Shown here: positions 1-8,556 of the stretch, piece after piece
How the letters are laid out: every line of letters starts with the position of its first letter
How positions within the stretch are numbered: the first letter of the stretch is position 1
Assembly (NCBI GenBank): GCA_964396595.1
Contig: CAYNFR010000022.1
Span: 1 to 62,125 of the forward strand
Direction of reading: 5' to 3'
Source of the DNA: CAYNFR01 sp964396595
Lineage (GTDB): Bacteria; Bacteroidota; Bacteroidia; Chitinophagales; Saprospiraceae
Length of the DNA: 62,125 bases
Made by a program: the position numbers and the translations under genes
The notes under the pieces: model-generated
Told to the model about the DNA's origin: nothing
What the model saw: the letters and a program-made list of their open reading frames with translations, nothing else
Databases searched by the model: none

Positions 1-64
1 CTTTTGGTGACAATTCACTCATTTTTTGAATGTCTTCGTGAAGTAATAATAAAAACTGTTTCAT
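1..64 (-). CDS. YCII-domain protein, N-terminal fragment (cut by window edge)
   Basis: The lower strand from position 64 opens with an ATG and encodes about 21 residues, beginning MKQFLLLLHEDIQKM followed by SELSP, before the window ends. The opening resembles the start of YCII/DGPF-type proteins (about 100 to 130 residues, small ferredoxin-like fold, often next to sigma factors), which commonly begin MKxFLLLxxxD and carry an MSxLSPEE-like stretch. Only the first fifth of the gene is visible, so no catalytic residue can be checked. The call rests on this short resemblance. Confidence 0.5.
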   Translation of the reverse strand, partial: MKQFLLLLHEDIQKMSELSPK

Positions 65-244
65 TGTACATTGTATTTAAATTCAACTAAAGACATTTTG
101 CTATCTCAATTATGGACATTTCCAGAATAATTTTTTAAGTGGTCAGTTTTATCAGCTTGTAGAGAACATTAGTATAGGCGCTACTCGTACCTATTGATAG
201 CGTCTATTCCTTCTTGTCAGAACACTATTCAGGCCGATGGCACA

Positions 245-520
245 CTACACCTTACCAAATTTATCTATATTTTTCATAAAATCATGTGGACTCTTAGCTG
301 TTTTATTGTTTATAGCTAGTACATGGGTATAGACTTCAGTGGTTTTGCTGCTGCTATGTCCTAGAATACTTTGAATCATTCGTAGATTAACACCTTCCTG
401 CAGTAGCTGTGTTGCGAAACTATGACGCAATGTATGTACCGTACCCCATGGATTGGCACCTGCCTTCTCCTCTGGCTTACGTAGTATTTGCTGCATACTT
501 TTGGCGGAATATTGTTTGCC
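245..520 (-). pseudogene. Tyrosine recombinase (integrase), C-terminal remnant
   Basis: The 83-codon frame reading from the ATG at 496 to a TAG at 245 holds the catalytic end of a phage/XerD-type integrase: HTLRHSFATQLL (box II with the H-x-x-R pair), LGHSSSKTTEVYTHV (second histidine and the tyrosine nucleophile) and a short tail. The same frame stays open upstream to 520 and reads GKQYSAKS, the usual sequence just before this region in Bacteroidota integrases, then meets TAA at 521. The core-binding domain and the first catalytic arginine are missing, so the gene is a fragment fused against the 3' end of gpsA. It is probably all that is left of an integrative element. Confidence 0.75.
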
Positions 521-540
521 TTACCGACCTTCACACGCAC

Positions 541-1542
541 CTATCCAGGATCACATTCAGAGCCTAGCTTATATTGTAGAAGACCTTTGAAAGCATCTCT
601 GGCTGTATTGCCTTCATGAACGACCTTATATACTTCATGCGATATGGGCATTTCTACATCATATTTGTTAGCCAGTTCCATGACGACAGATACTGTCTTA
701 ACCCCTTCTGCTACCATGGACATCTCTTGGGTAATGTCAGAAAGTTTCCGGCCTTGTCCCAGTTGATAGCCCACATGTCTGTTTCGACTTTGTGGACTAT
801 TGCAGGTTGCGACAAGATCACCCATACCGGCAAGTCCGGCAAACGTTGCTGGTTCTCCACCCATAGCTGTGCCGAGACGCGTCAATTCAGCCAAACCTCT
901 TGTGATTACTGCCGCTCGCGTGTTGTCACCTGCCCCTGCCCCGTCACCCATACCGGCTGCTATCGCAATAACATTTTTCAATGCCCCTCCCAGCTCACAT
1001 CCGACCACATCATTATTGGTGTACACTCTGAATAGCCCTGATCTGAATAATTTCTGTAGCTGATGAGCTACCTTCGTATCAATCATGGCGATCACACTCG
1101 CTGCCGCCTGGCCACTGATAATTTCTCTGGCGAGATTTGGGCCTGCAAGTACACCTGCCGGATGCCCAGGCAGTAGCTCGTCAATGATCTCCGTCATCCG
1201 CAGCCTAGTACCATTCTCCAATCCTTTACTCAGACTTATGATGGGCACCCACGGTCTTACATAAGCAGAGCAGTCAGCAAGCACATTGCGGAAGCATTGG
1301 CAAGGAACACCCATAACCAGCACGTCAGCAAAAGAGGCAGCCTCTTGTAAGTCACTGGTTGCCTTTAGATTTTGATTCAGAAAGGCATCAGGAAGATATT
1401 TGTGATTGGTGTGATATTGGTTGATTTCATCAACTGTATCTTTATTTCGAGCCCAAATCATGGTATCCACATTTCGGGCGGCAAGACTTGCTACTGTTGT
1501 CCCCCACGAGCCTCCTCCTATCACGCTTACTTTAATTTTCAT
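541..1542 (-). CDS. gpsA: Glycerol-3-phosphate dehydrogenase [NAD(P)+]
   Basis: The 333-residue product matches the usual GpsA length and reduces dihydroxyacetone phosphate to sn-glycerol-3-phosphate, the backbone for phospholipids. The Rossmann motif GGGSWGT lies at residues 9 to 15, the SKGLE loop near 105 to 109, and the catalytic lysine is expected at K189 in ALKNVIAIAAG. The ATG overlaps the stop codon of the upstream GPAT-HAD-AGPAT fusion gene by 4 bp (ATGA), so the two are very likely translationally coupled. GpsA makes the substrate of its operon partner. The gene ends beside an integrase remnant, but the coding region looks complete. Confidence 0.97.
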   Translation of the reverse strand: MKIKVSVIGGGSWGTTVASLAARNVDTMIWARNKDTVDEINQYHTNHKYLPDAFLNQNLKATSDLQEAASFADVLVMGVPCQCFRNVLADCSAYVRPWVPIISLSKGLENGTRLRMTEIIDELLPGHPAGVLAGPNLAREIISGQAAASVIAMIDTKVAHQLQKLFRSGLFRVYTNNDVVGCELGGALKNVIAIAAGMGDGAGAGDNTRAAVITRGLAELTRLGTAMGGEPATFAGLAGMGDLVATCNSPQSRNRHVGYQLGQGRKLSDITQEMSMVAEGVKTVSVVMELANKYDVEMPISHEVYKVVHEGNTARDAFKGLLQYKLGSECDPG

Positions 1543-4500
1543 AATGATTTCTTAGTAGACTTAATTTTTTTAACAGGTTCAATTAGTTCTATCTGCCCTA
1601 GTTCGCGCAAATAGGCATCGCGTATTTTAGCAATATTTTCGTCGAGCGTTTCAATAGTCCAATCTGATGTAGCTACCGGTGTTAAAACTTTTACTTCTAC
1701 AGCAGTGGGATTAAGCAGGGCCTGGCCTCTTGGCATGATGTCGTGCGCATTCATAATGACGATAGGTACAATGGGCACTCCTGCCTGCATGGCTAGATGG
1801 AAAGCGCCTTTTTTAAACTTTCCGAGTTGATAATCATAGCTTCGTGTCCCCTCCGGAGCTATTGCCACCGAAGTACCCTTCTTGAGCACATCAATCACGG
1901 GCTTGAGTGCTTCAATAGATTTTTCCTTATTGGTTCTATCAATAAATATGACACCAGCCGCCATGAATATTGGCCCTATTGGGGTGTACTTAAGCTCTTT
2001 TTTGGCTACTGCGACGGTGTCTTTTCTTATCAACTTACTAGCGATAAAGAAATCTGCATTACTCTGATGATTAAAAATAAACACAGCCGGGCGATGTGAC
2101 CATAAATTTTCTTTGCCTTTAACTACCAGCTTGATCCCGGCTAAACTTGTTCCGAGATCACCAACAGTTGCAATCATCGAATTAATGCCATCCCGCCAAG
2201 ATCCACTGCTTGTCCCGGCTATCACCCCGGACAATGCCGCCGGTATTAAGGTGCCAAAAGCTAATCCGGTTCGTACCAAGTTGCTAAGCACCGGTCGCGA
2301 CTCGTCATTAAACCGGGTCACCGGCCAATCATTGGCGAAAGCCAAAGCTGATAAATCCTTGTCGGGATTAAGGGCGTGCGGATATCCCACAATATCGAGT
2401 AAAGGCCTATCTTCTATACTGTCTGTATAAAAGAAGCTTTTGGATAGATCAAGATTAAGATCTGCGGCTAACTTACGTGCAGCATAAGCTTTCCCCTCAC
2501 CCCAGCACACCGGCTCTTCCACTTCGCCTGTGAATACGCCATTTTTAACTTTCATACGGGTACACATGACATGCTCTATCCCCAGATCACGTGCTATAGG
2601 ATTGACTTGATAAGGTGTGGCGGCAGAAATAATCGCTACCGTATGCCCTTTTGCCATATGTGCAGCGACTAATGCGCGGGATTCCGGATAGATAGATGCG
2701 GCCAAATGCTTACGATACACTTCCTCCCCTACTTCGATGAATATTTCTTCTCGTTGCCCTTTAACACCTTGCGCACCGATATTCGCCAATCCGCCAAAAT
2801 TCCGATTGCCTAGCGCATATACGATCACACCACCAAATTGGGAAGCAATCTCGCGCGGTTTCATCCTGCCACTTAAAAACCTGCGCTGATAAAATTCATT
2901 AGCTGAAAAGCCTTTAATAAGCGTACGATCTAGATCAAAAAATGCGCCTATATGAGAGCCATCCTCTCCTGCCACGACCTCGGTGGTGATACTTTCTGTT
3001 CGAGATCCCGGCACTATATTGCGCTCTAGTGGAATGATATTACTATCGTTATCCAGGTCAATGATGATGTACTGAAGCGCACGAATACTGCGTGAGAGAT
3101 CCTCTAATTCCTTCGCAAATTCAGCTATCTCTATCTTTTTATCATCCTCCTGGGTAGGTAGTAGCTGTCTATTTTGTATTAATCGGATGCCGTTCTGCAG
3201 CAATGGCTTAGAGACGGATTCGAGTCTCTGAATATGGCCTTGCCAATGCATTTCTTCGCCGAGAAACAGACATTGTTTCAACAGGGCCATTTCGCTCAGC
3301 TCTTTTAGATCCGACAAATTTTGCAACGCCTTCGCCACTACCTTGTAAGCTTCGACGTAAATACTTAGGACTGTCTGGGCAATCAGGATAGACTGTGACT
3401 CCAGTAAACCTTTGATATCTCCGTTAGGATCTTTCAGAATAGACATCCACTGCGGCGAGATAAAATCCAAATCAGCTTCTATTTGATCAGCGAAGTCAGC
3501 CTTGTGGGTATAGAAAAACTCAAACTTAAATAAGTCTCTAAGCTTCATGATCTCCTCCCAGAATGTCAAGAGCCTATTCTCAGCAGGCATCGCCATGATC
3601 TTGACCAATGCCAGCTCTATAAATGCACGATGATATAGGTGGTGCACAGACATATTGGCATAGTACAATACCTCGAGGAATCTCGAAGAAACAATGGCAT
3701 ACTTCGCTTTGACACCATCTGTAAGTTGATTGATGAGATTGGATTTGATCATCAGATTGAGGGCCGTCTGTACACTTTCGCCGATAGGTGTGCCTCTATC
3801 TACCAGCACGTCGGGTCTATGGCTCTCTATCAGTTTCATCAGCTCGATGACATCGCGCTCTATGGATCGCTTGCTCAAAGCAAATTTGCTCAACAAGGTG
3901 GTGGCCACAAGAGAGGTCGTAGTCACGGGTGTAATTTTGTTGATATGGTGAATGATCTCAAAGGCAAAACGCGATAACGTATAGCCCGAAGTAGGATCAT
4001 CCGCCTCATCATCAGGGATCACTGCCTGGCGCACCCCTTTCATCTCAATAGGATCACCAAATCGCAGCGACACCTTACCATAACCATCCCCCAGCTTTCG
4101 GATGTAATCGATAAACCATTTAAGGTTTTCAGGATTCTTTTTCTTACCTCGATTTTCTTGGGTCATTTCTTGAACATCCGGTATCAAATCATACACAGTG
4201 GATACAGGTATATACTTGACAGATTGACCACTATGTTCTTCTGCTTCTATGATGTACTTTAAGATACCCATCATAGGCCACACTAGCTTGCCCGTACGAG
4301 ATCGCGTTCCTTCTATTGCCCACATGAAGTGTGCTCTCTCCTTGACCAATGTGGCGATAAAATGCCTCAATGTCAGTTTGTAGAGATCGTTGTCTTTGAT
4401 ATTTCTTCGAATAAAGATTACACCCGATTTACGACCGAACTCCCCCACTCCGAGAAAACTCATATTGATCCCGCTAAAGGTATAAGGCAATGGCAAGCCG

Positions 4501-4829
4501 TGACGTGCCAGTACCGCGCCTAATACCATCATATCGATGTATGTCTTGTGGGTCATAACAAAAGCCACAGAATGCCGGCGCATATGCTTGGCCAATGATT
4601 TAATCTCAGCAGGATTGACATCAATGGTTTTATCATATGCCCTACCGAGGATGTATTGGATTCCCTGAACAGCTACGGCATTAAACAATGGTTTTTGTTC
4701 TGTATAAAGCTCCTTAAGATATAGGGCAGCTTCCTTTTTTAATGATTCAGCATCGGTGTTCTGACGCACCGCCAGATCCCGAATCTGCACAAGGAAAGAT
4801 TCGTTCTCAAGAATATCAATCATTGCCAT
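1539..4829 (-). CDS. Glycerol-3-phosphate acyltransferase / HAD-IB phosphatase / 1-acyl-G3P acyltransferase fusion
   Basis: This 1096-residue protein joins three lipid modules. Residues about 80 to 300 form a PlsB-like acyltransferase with the H-x4-D motif (H94, D99) and an EGTRS motif at 173 to 177. A long helical linker follows. Residues about 625 to 825 form a HAD subfamily IB phosphatase with FFDLDRT (D632, D634) and DSIED at 803 to 807. Residues about 905 to 1075 form a PlsC-like acyltransferase with HQSNAD (921 to 926) and EGTRS (993 to 997). All catalytic motifs are intact. HAD-PlsC pairs are known; the extra PlsB half is a recognised but less common architecture. The inferred role is stepwise acylation of glycerol-3-phosphate; the HAD substrate is unknown. 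The gene is coupled to gpsA. A second ATG two codons downstream could also be the start. Confidence 0.9.
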   Translation of the reverse strand: MAMIDILENESFLVQIRDLAVRQNTDAESLKKEAALYLKELYTEQKPLFNAVAVQGIQYILGRAYDKTIDVNPAEIKSLAKHMRRHSVAFVMTHKTYIDMMVLGAVLARHGLPLPYTFSGINMSFLGVGEFGRKSGVIFIRRNIKDNDLYKLTLRHFIATLVKERAHFMWAIEGTRSRTGKLVWPMMGILKYIIEAEEHSGQSVKYIPVSTVYDLIPDVQEMTQENRGKKKNPENLKWFIDYIRKLGDGYGKVSLRFGDPIEMKGVRQAVIPDDEADDPTSGYTLSRFAFEIIHHINKITPVTTTSLVATTLLSKFALSKRSIERDVIELMKLIESHRPDVLVDRGTPIGESVQTALNLMIKSNLINQLTDGVKAKYAIVSSRFLEVLYYANMSVHHLYHRAFIELALVKIMAMPAENRLLTFWEEIMKLRDLFKFEFFYTHKADFADQIEADLDFISPQWMSILKDPNGDIKGLLESQSILIAQTVLSIYVEAYKVVAKALQNLSDLKELSEMALLKQCLFLGEEMHWQGHIQRLESVSKPLLQNGIRLIQNRQLLPTQEDDKKIEIAEFAKELEDLSRSIRALQYIIIDLDNDSNIIPLERNIVPGSRTESITTEVVAGEDGSHIGAFFDLDRTLIKGFSANEFYQRRFLSGRMKPREIASQFGGVIVYALGNRNFGGLANIGAQGVKGQREEIFIEVGEEVYRKHLAASIYPESRALVAAHMAKGHTVAIISAATPYQVNPIARDLGIEHVMCTRMKVKNGVFTGEVEEPVCWGEGKAYAARKLAADLNLDLSKSFFYTDSIEDRPLLDIVGYPHALNPDKDLSALAFANDWPVTRFNDESRPVLSNLVRTGLAFGTLIPAALSGVIAGTSSGSWRDGINSMIATVGDLGTSLAGIKLVVKGKENLWSHRPAVFIFNHQSNADFFIASKLIRKDTVAVAKKELKYTPIGPIFMAAGVIFIDRTNKEKSIEALKPVIDVLKKGTSVAIAPEGTRSYDYQLGKFKKGAFHLAMQAGVPIVPIVIMNAHDIMPRGQALLNPTAVEVKVLTPVATSDWTIETLDENIAKIRDAYLRELGQIELIEPVKKIKSTKKSL

Positions 4830-4910
4830 AAAAACAAATTAGGTCGAAAATTAGCGGATTTAGTTTGCATTCGGTAAGATACGTAAGAGTATGTATAGAA
4901 GGCTTAAAAA

Positions 4911-4928
4911 ATTGGCCTTTCGGCCAAT
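4911..4928. promoter_or_regulatory. ATTGGC-N6-GCCAAT palindrome, possible TetR operator and/or lower-strand terminator
   Basis: The perfect palindrome ATTGGC-CTTTCG-GCCAAT lies about 82 bp upstream of the GPAT fusion gene. It has the same half-sites and 6-bp spacing as the palindromes at 25548 and 25703 in the tetR/fadA region. On the lower strand the same bases form a 7-bp stem with a GAAA loop followed by six T residues, which is the form of an intrinsic terminator. It may act as an operator, an attenuator, or both. The match between sites is seen in the sequence; the function is inferred. Confidence 0.5.
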
Positions 4929-5116
4929 GTGTCCTTATTCCAATATAATAAAAGTGATAAGTCGTTAATGTTAAGCCCGATTAAGGGAGGAGAGTAATAA
5001 AAATTTGTACGCTTTTTGTGTAGAATAGAATAAATACCCATGTTTGTGCGCTATATTAAATCGTATAGTACATACGCCACTTGATAAGAAATTGTTAAGC
5101 TTTAGATAGACCACAC

Positions 5117-5680
5117 ATGAATTTGAGATCCATAGTTATTCTGATTGCAACAGTTATCTGGACATTAGTCTCCTGCCAAAACAAATCCAATGATCAAGCA
5201 ATTAAGGCCAAAGTCATTACGGATCTTCCATTTACGAGCGCAACGCACTCAAAGGAATATGCGGACATAGTTATTAAGTCCATCAAAACTAACAGACATA
5301 ATCCTGTAGCGGCAGAATTCATTAATCCTTCTGATATCGACCTGTCTAATCTTAAGAAAATTGTCAATCTTTACAGCAGTGGTATCGGTGGTAGGGATGA
5401 TTGGGAATTCGTCGATATTTACGAGACAAGCATGACTACCACAGAAGAAAAAGGTTATGATTACGTATGGCTTGATCCGAAAGGGAAACTGGGATTACAG
5501 ATTTATGTAGAGCCGATCAAAACAGATAAAACCTATCGCCTCAATAAATTAGAGTTTCGGAGTAGGATAGATATTCTCGAGACCGCCGCCTTTCCGGCAG
5601 CGCAGATTGACGATTATAAAAAATTGGAGTATAACTGGGACGAAATTGATCGGAGAAGGTTAGCCCGAAAGAAGTCTTAA
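5117..5680 (+). CDS. Hypothetical lipoprotein
   Basis: The 187-residue product starts with a Sec lipoprotein signal: a hydrophobic stretch at residues 3 to 18 and a lipobox ending LVSC at C20, followed by a charged region. I do not recognise a family. The mature part is mixed alpha/beta in composition, has no cysteine cluster or obvious catalytic motif, and ends in a very basic tail (RRRLARKKS). It stands alone, divergent from the GPAT fusion operon and convergent with hemB. The ATG at 5117 fits because it directly precedes the signal sequence. It is likely anchored in the inner or outer membrane facing the periplasm. Confidence 0.75.
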   Translation: MNLRSIVILIATVIWTLVSCQNKSNDQAIKAKVITDLPFTSATHSKEYADIVIKSIKTNRHNPVAAEFINPSDIDLSNLKKIVNLYSSGIGGRDDWEFVDIYETSMTTTEEKGYDYVWLDPKGKLGLQIYVEPIKTDKTYRLNKLEFRSRIDILETAAFPAAQIDDYKKLEYNWDEIDRRRLARKKS

Positions 5681-5762
5681 CCCTGCAATATCCATTAGAA
5701 AATCTATCACGATTTTAAATGGCCTCAAAAAGTATTATCGAGCCAGGATAGGCATTTTCGAT

Positions 5763-6752
5763 TTACCCTTTCTTTTGTAATTTGCAATAATCCTTGGCGA
5801 AGTAACTAATAATGATGTCGGCCCCGGCACGCTTAATAGATAATAAGACTTCAGGCATAGCGGTGTGGTAATCCAGCCAGCCATTTTGTGTAGCCGCCAT
5901 GAGCATTGCGCACTCTCCACTGACATGATAAGCAACTATCGGTACATCGGAAATTTCTTTCAGTCGAAAGATGATATCCAAATAATGTAACGCCGGCTTG
6001 ACCATCATAAAATCCGCGCCTTCTTGTAGATCTAAGGTGGCTTCTCGAATCGCTTCCAGAGAGTTAGCAGGATCCATTTGATATGTCTTTTTGTCGCTGG
6101 GAATAGAAGCATCAAGCACTGGGGCGCTGTCAAGTGCATCTCTGAAAGGTCCATAGAAGGCACTGGCATACTTAGCTGTATAAGACATTATGGCACAATT
6201 ATAATATCCCTCCTTATCGAGAGCCTCCCGCATAGCTCCTACCCGGCCATCCATCATATCCGAAGGCCCTAGTATATCAAATCCTGCCCTTGCCTGTGCT
6301 ACAGCCATCTGACTTAACACTAACAGTGTCTCATCATTGGCTATCTGACCATTGATGACCAGTCCGTCATGACCATCGCTGTTATAAGGATCTAATGCCA
6401 CATCGCTGATGAGGCAGATATCGGGAAATCTTTTTTTCAAAGCACTTGCTGCCTTGAGATAAAAATTATCCTCTCTTGTAGCGTAGCTGCTCATAGAATC
6501 CTTTAAGCTCTCCCTGACCTTGGGAAATAGAATAAAGCTTTTAAGACCAAGTTCTATGCACTCCTCTATCTCCTTGTAAAGTCGATTAAGAGACCAAATA
6601 TATTGCCCGGGCAGTGAAGCTAGCGGCGTACAGATATCAACTCCGTCAACCAAGAATATCGGCTGGATAAGTTGATGAGTCAGTACATGGTGCTCCCTCA
6701 CGAGTGATCTGATCGTCTCCGAACTACGTAATCTGCGTGGTCTATGAATCAT
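5763..6752 (-). CDS. hemB: Porphobilinogen synthase (delta-aminolevulinic acid dehydratase)
   Basis: The 329-residue product condenses two 5-aminolevulinate molecules to porphobilinogen in haem and sirohaem synthesis. The two Schiff-base lysines are visible: K194 in SYTAKYASAFYGPFRDA and K252 in DFMMVKPALHYLD. The metal-binding segment at 117 to 130 reads DVALDPYNSDGHDG, with aspartates where zinc enzymes carry cysteines, so this is the Mg2+/K+-dependent type rather than the zinc type. A TACTTTTG box that fits the Bacteroidota -7 element lies at 6774 to 6781 on the lower strand. It lies downstream of yidD on the same strand, 30 bp apart. Confidence 0.97.
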   Translation of the reverse strand: MIHRPRRLRSSETIRSLVREHHVLTHQLIQPIFLVDGVDICTPLASLPGQYIWSLNRLYKEIEECIELGLKSFILFPKVRESLKDSMSSYATREDNFYLKAASALKKRFPDICLISDVALDPYNSDGHDGLVINGQIANDETLLVLSQMAVAQARAGFDILGPSDMMDGRVGAMREALDKEGYYNCAIMSYTAKYASAFYGPFRDALDSAPVLDASIPSDKKTYQMDPANSLEAIREATLDLQEGADFMMVKPALHYLDIIFRLKEISDVPIVAYHVSGECAMLMAATQNGWLDYHTAMPEVLLSIKRAGADIIISYFAKDYCKLQKKG

Positions 6753-6782
6753 CTTGGATGTTTAATGACAAGCCAAAAGTAA

Positions 6783-7046
6783 TTATTTCTGCTCTGCGTG
6801 CTTACGGTTAGGATTTTGTGGAACGGGATCAGGTCCGAAGCCTCCCCATGGATGACAACGAAAGATCCGCTTCAAGCCCATAAAAATTCCTCTAAAAAAG
6901 CCCCATTCATATATGGCATCAGCCATATAATGAGAACAGGAGGGATCAAAACGACATCTCATTCCGAATACACCGGACAATATCGGCGATATAAGCCATT
7001 GATACAGCCGTATCGGAAAAACGAAAATATGATTAAGTAGTCGCAC
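6783..7046 (-). CDS. yidD: Membrane protein insertion efficiency factor
   Basis: The 87-residue product has the full YidD signature: an amphipathic N-terminus (FPIRLYQWLISP), the FDPSCSHYM segment and the RCHPWGGFGPDPVP tail. YidD sits at the cytoplasmic face of the inner membrane and helps YidC insert membrane proteins. It follows the DUF6702 gene with a 3-bp gap, suggesting one transcript, and precedes hemB. The usual partners rnpA and yidC are not in the window. Confidence 0.95.
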   Translation of the reverse strand: MRLLNHIFVFPIRLYQWLISPILSGVFGMRCRFDPSCSHYMADAIYEWGFFRGIFMGLKRIFRCHPWGGFGPDPVPQNPNRKHAEQK

Positions 7047-7049
7047 AAT

Positions 7050-7565
7050 TTATAATTCTAAATTTCCACTTCGCTCGCTAAGCGATAACAAAAAATAGGC
7101 CTTCTTTCGGGGGCTCATGATCATCTTCACGATATTTTGTTGGTCTTCAAATACCTCCATAAGCAAGTCATAGTGAACTGATACCTGCTTCACCGGTGTC
7201 ACATTCCTGAACTCAATATAGCACCACACCGCTGCAAGATCATCACTCACCTCCTTTCCTACCCACTCTATATCATTTAGCTTTCGTCCATCCACCTTAA
7301 TTATCAGATGTCTCTGTATGTACTCAAATATATATTCGTCAGCCTTCTCAACTTCTCGATCTGTGCACAGGAAGAGATCATTGTGTCCGTTCTTACTTAA
7401 AGCTAACTCGAGATCATCTATAAAAATCGACAAGCTAACTTCAAGTGATCCGGCATCCTTATTATAAGCAATGTCACACTTACTTAAATGAAAATCATGT
7501 GATGCTTCGGTCCGTTCACAGTGAAAAAGAGGCAGTAAATGAAGGAAAATGAGAAAAAAATGCAT
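7050..7565 (-). CDS. DUF6702 family exported protein
   Basis: The 171-residue product has an N-terminal hydrophobic segment (MHFFLIFLHLLPLF) that reads as a signal peptide, then a mature domain typical of DUF6702: SLSIFIDDLELALSK, ADEYIFEYIQRHL and LMEVFEDQQNIVKM. Proteins of this family are about 160 residues long, exported and of unknown function in Bacteroidota. There is no lipobox cysteine in the usual place. It is probably cotranscribed with yidD 3 bp downstream. The family name is from memory of these motifs; function is unknown. Confidence 0.8.
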   Translation of the reverse strand: MHFFLIFLHLLPLFHCERTEASHDFHLSKCDIAYNKDAGSLEVSLSIFIDDLELALSKNGHNDLFLCTDREVEKADEYIFEYIQRHLIIKVDGRKLNDIEWVGKEVSDDLAAVWCYIEFRNVTPVKQVSVHYDLLMEVFEDQQNIVKMIMSPRKKAYFLLSLSERSGNLEL

Positions 7566-7592
7566 GTTAAAATGTTAAAATCATCAAAAAAA

Positions 7593-7624
7593 TTGACAAC
7601 TAATCAAAATTATCCCTATTCTTG
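7593..7624 (+). promoter_or_regulatory. Bacteroidota-type promoter, candidate
   Basis: A TTG at 7593 to 7595 is followed by 21 bp and TATTCTTG at 7617 to 7624, one mismatch from the Bacteroidota -7 box TAnnTTTG. Transcription would start near 7631. No gene of normal length follows, but a terminator does (7733 to 7763), which suggests a short RNA. Confidence 0.4.
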
Positions 7625-7630
7625 AGCCAT

Positions 7631-7763
7631 GAAGGGTAAACAACAATAAAGATCAAGCATTCGTATCATTCGAGTGTTGATATCAAAGATATTTAAGAAT
7701 ATTTTATTTTTTGGTTGATGCAGTGAAATGAGGCCGATTCGTAGGAATCGGCTTCTTTTTTTT
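7631..7763 (+). ncRNA. Candidate small RNA (about 130 nt)
   Basis: This non-coding interval lies between a promoter-like sequence and a clear intrinsic terminator, with no gene on the upper strand in between apart from a six-codon frame (MKGKQQ, ATG at 7629). The layout promoter, 130 nt, terminator is what an independent small RNA or an attenuated leader would show. I see no match to a named RNA family. The downstream lipoprotein gene at 7974 is 210 bp beyond the terminator, so a leader role for it is less likely. Confidence 0.35.
7733..7763 (+). terminator. Intrinsic terminator
   Basis: GCCGATTC (7733 to 7740) and GAATCGGC (7745 to 7752) form a perfect 8-bp stem with a GTAG loop, followed by TTCTTTTTTTT. 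The T-rich tail is only on the upper strand, so it ends an upper-strand transcript, although the nearest annotated gene on its left is on the lower strand. Confidence 0.85.
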
Positions 7764-7973
7764 GCTACCTACACATGTCATCTGCTTCTTCTTTCCCAAT
7801 TTAGCTTACTAATGATTCGTCTCTTATGAAGTGGGTACTCAAATCCATTTTAATAATAAATTAACCTTGTCAGATGTATAATCCATAACAATATAGTATC
7901 TGAACTCCGTTTTAATGGGGACATATACACTACTACATGCGGGGAGTCTCTACCTTACCAATTATCTTTAACT

Positions 7974-8468
7974 ATGAGACCTTTCATGATTCTGTGTGTT
8001 TTACTGCCTATAGCCTGTTCATCACCGGTAATAATAGAAGAAGAGCCGACATTGACAAAATACGGAAATGTTGATGCCAGATTAATACCTTACTTTGAAG
8101 CATTCGAGCGGGCAGCGAGAAGTCAAAACAAATTGATAAAACTCAACAATTGGGATATCACTGCCGAGATAAAACCCATCCAGGAAAAACATGTTGCAGG
8201 TCTTTGCCAATATAGAAGCAGAGGCAATGATAGACATATCATCATTGACCAAGATTTTTGGAATCGAAGTAGCATCAATTATAGAGAATACATCATCTTT
8301 CATGAATTGGGACATTGTATTCTGAAGCGTGATCATCATGAAGGATGTCGCACAGATGGCACTTATCTTAGCTTGATGCGCAGTGGTCATGGATCATGTC
8401 GTGATCGATATAATGAAGTTACTAAACCGTATTACATCGCTGAGTTATTTGGCAACCTTAACAAATAA
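7974..8468 (+). CDS. Putative metallopeptidase lipoprotein (HELGH)
   Basis: The 164-residue product has a short lipoprotein signal with the lipobox LPIAC (C15). A zinc-protease motif HELGH occupies residues 110 to 114, preceded by an aromatic/hydrophobic run (YIIFH) and followed by KRDHH, whose H121 could be a third ligand. A conserved-looking SLMRSGHGSC segment follows. This layout resembles a small family of Bacteroidota lipoproteins annotated as putative metallopeptidases. Substrate and activity are unknown. It is a single gene between the candidate small RNA and the acyl-CoA dehydrogenase operon. Confidence 0.75.
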   Translation: MRPFMILCVLLPIACSSPVIIEEEPTLTKYGNVDARLIPYFEAFERAARSQNKLIKLNNWDITAEIKPIQEKHVAGLCQYRSRGNDRHIIIDQDFWNRSSINYREYIIFHELGHCILKRDHHEGCRTDGTYLSLMRSGHGSCRDRYNEVTKPYYIAELFGNLNK

Positions 8469-8556
8469 TAGATAAACGGATTCACAGGCTAGAACGGCCT
8501 ATCTACGGTGATATAAATTTCTCAAAACGCCAATTATGTATACGGCTGACTTAGTA

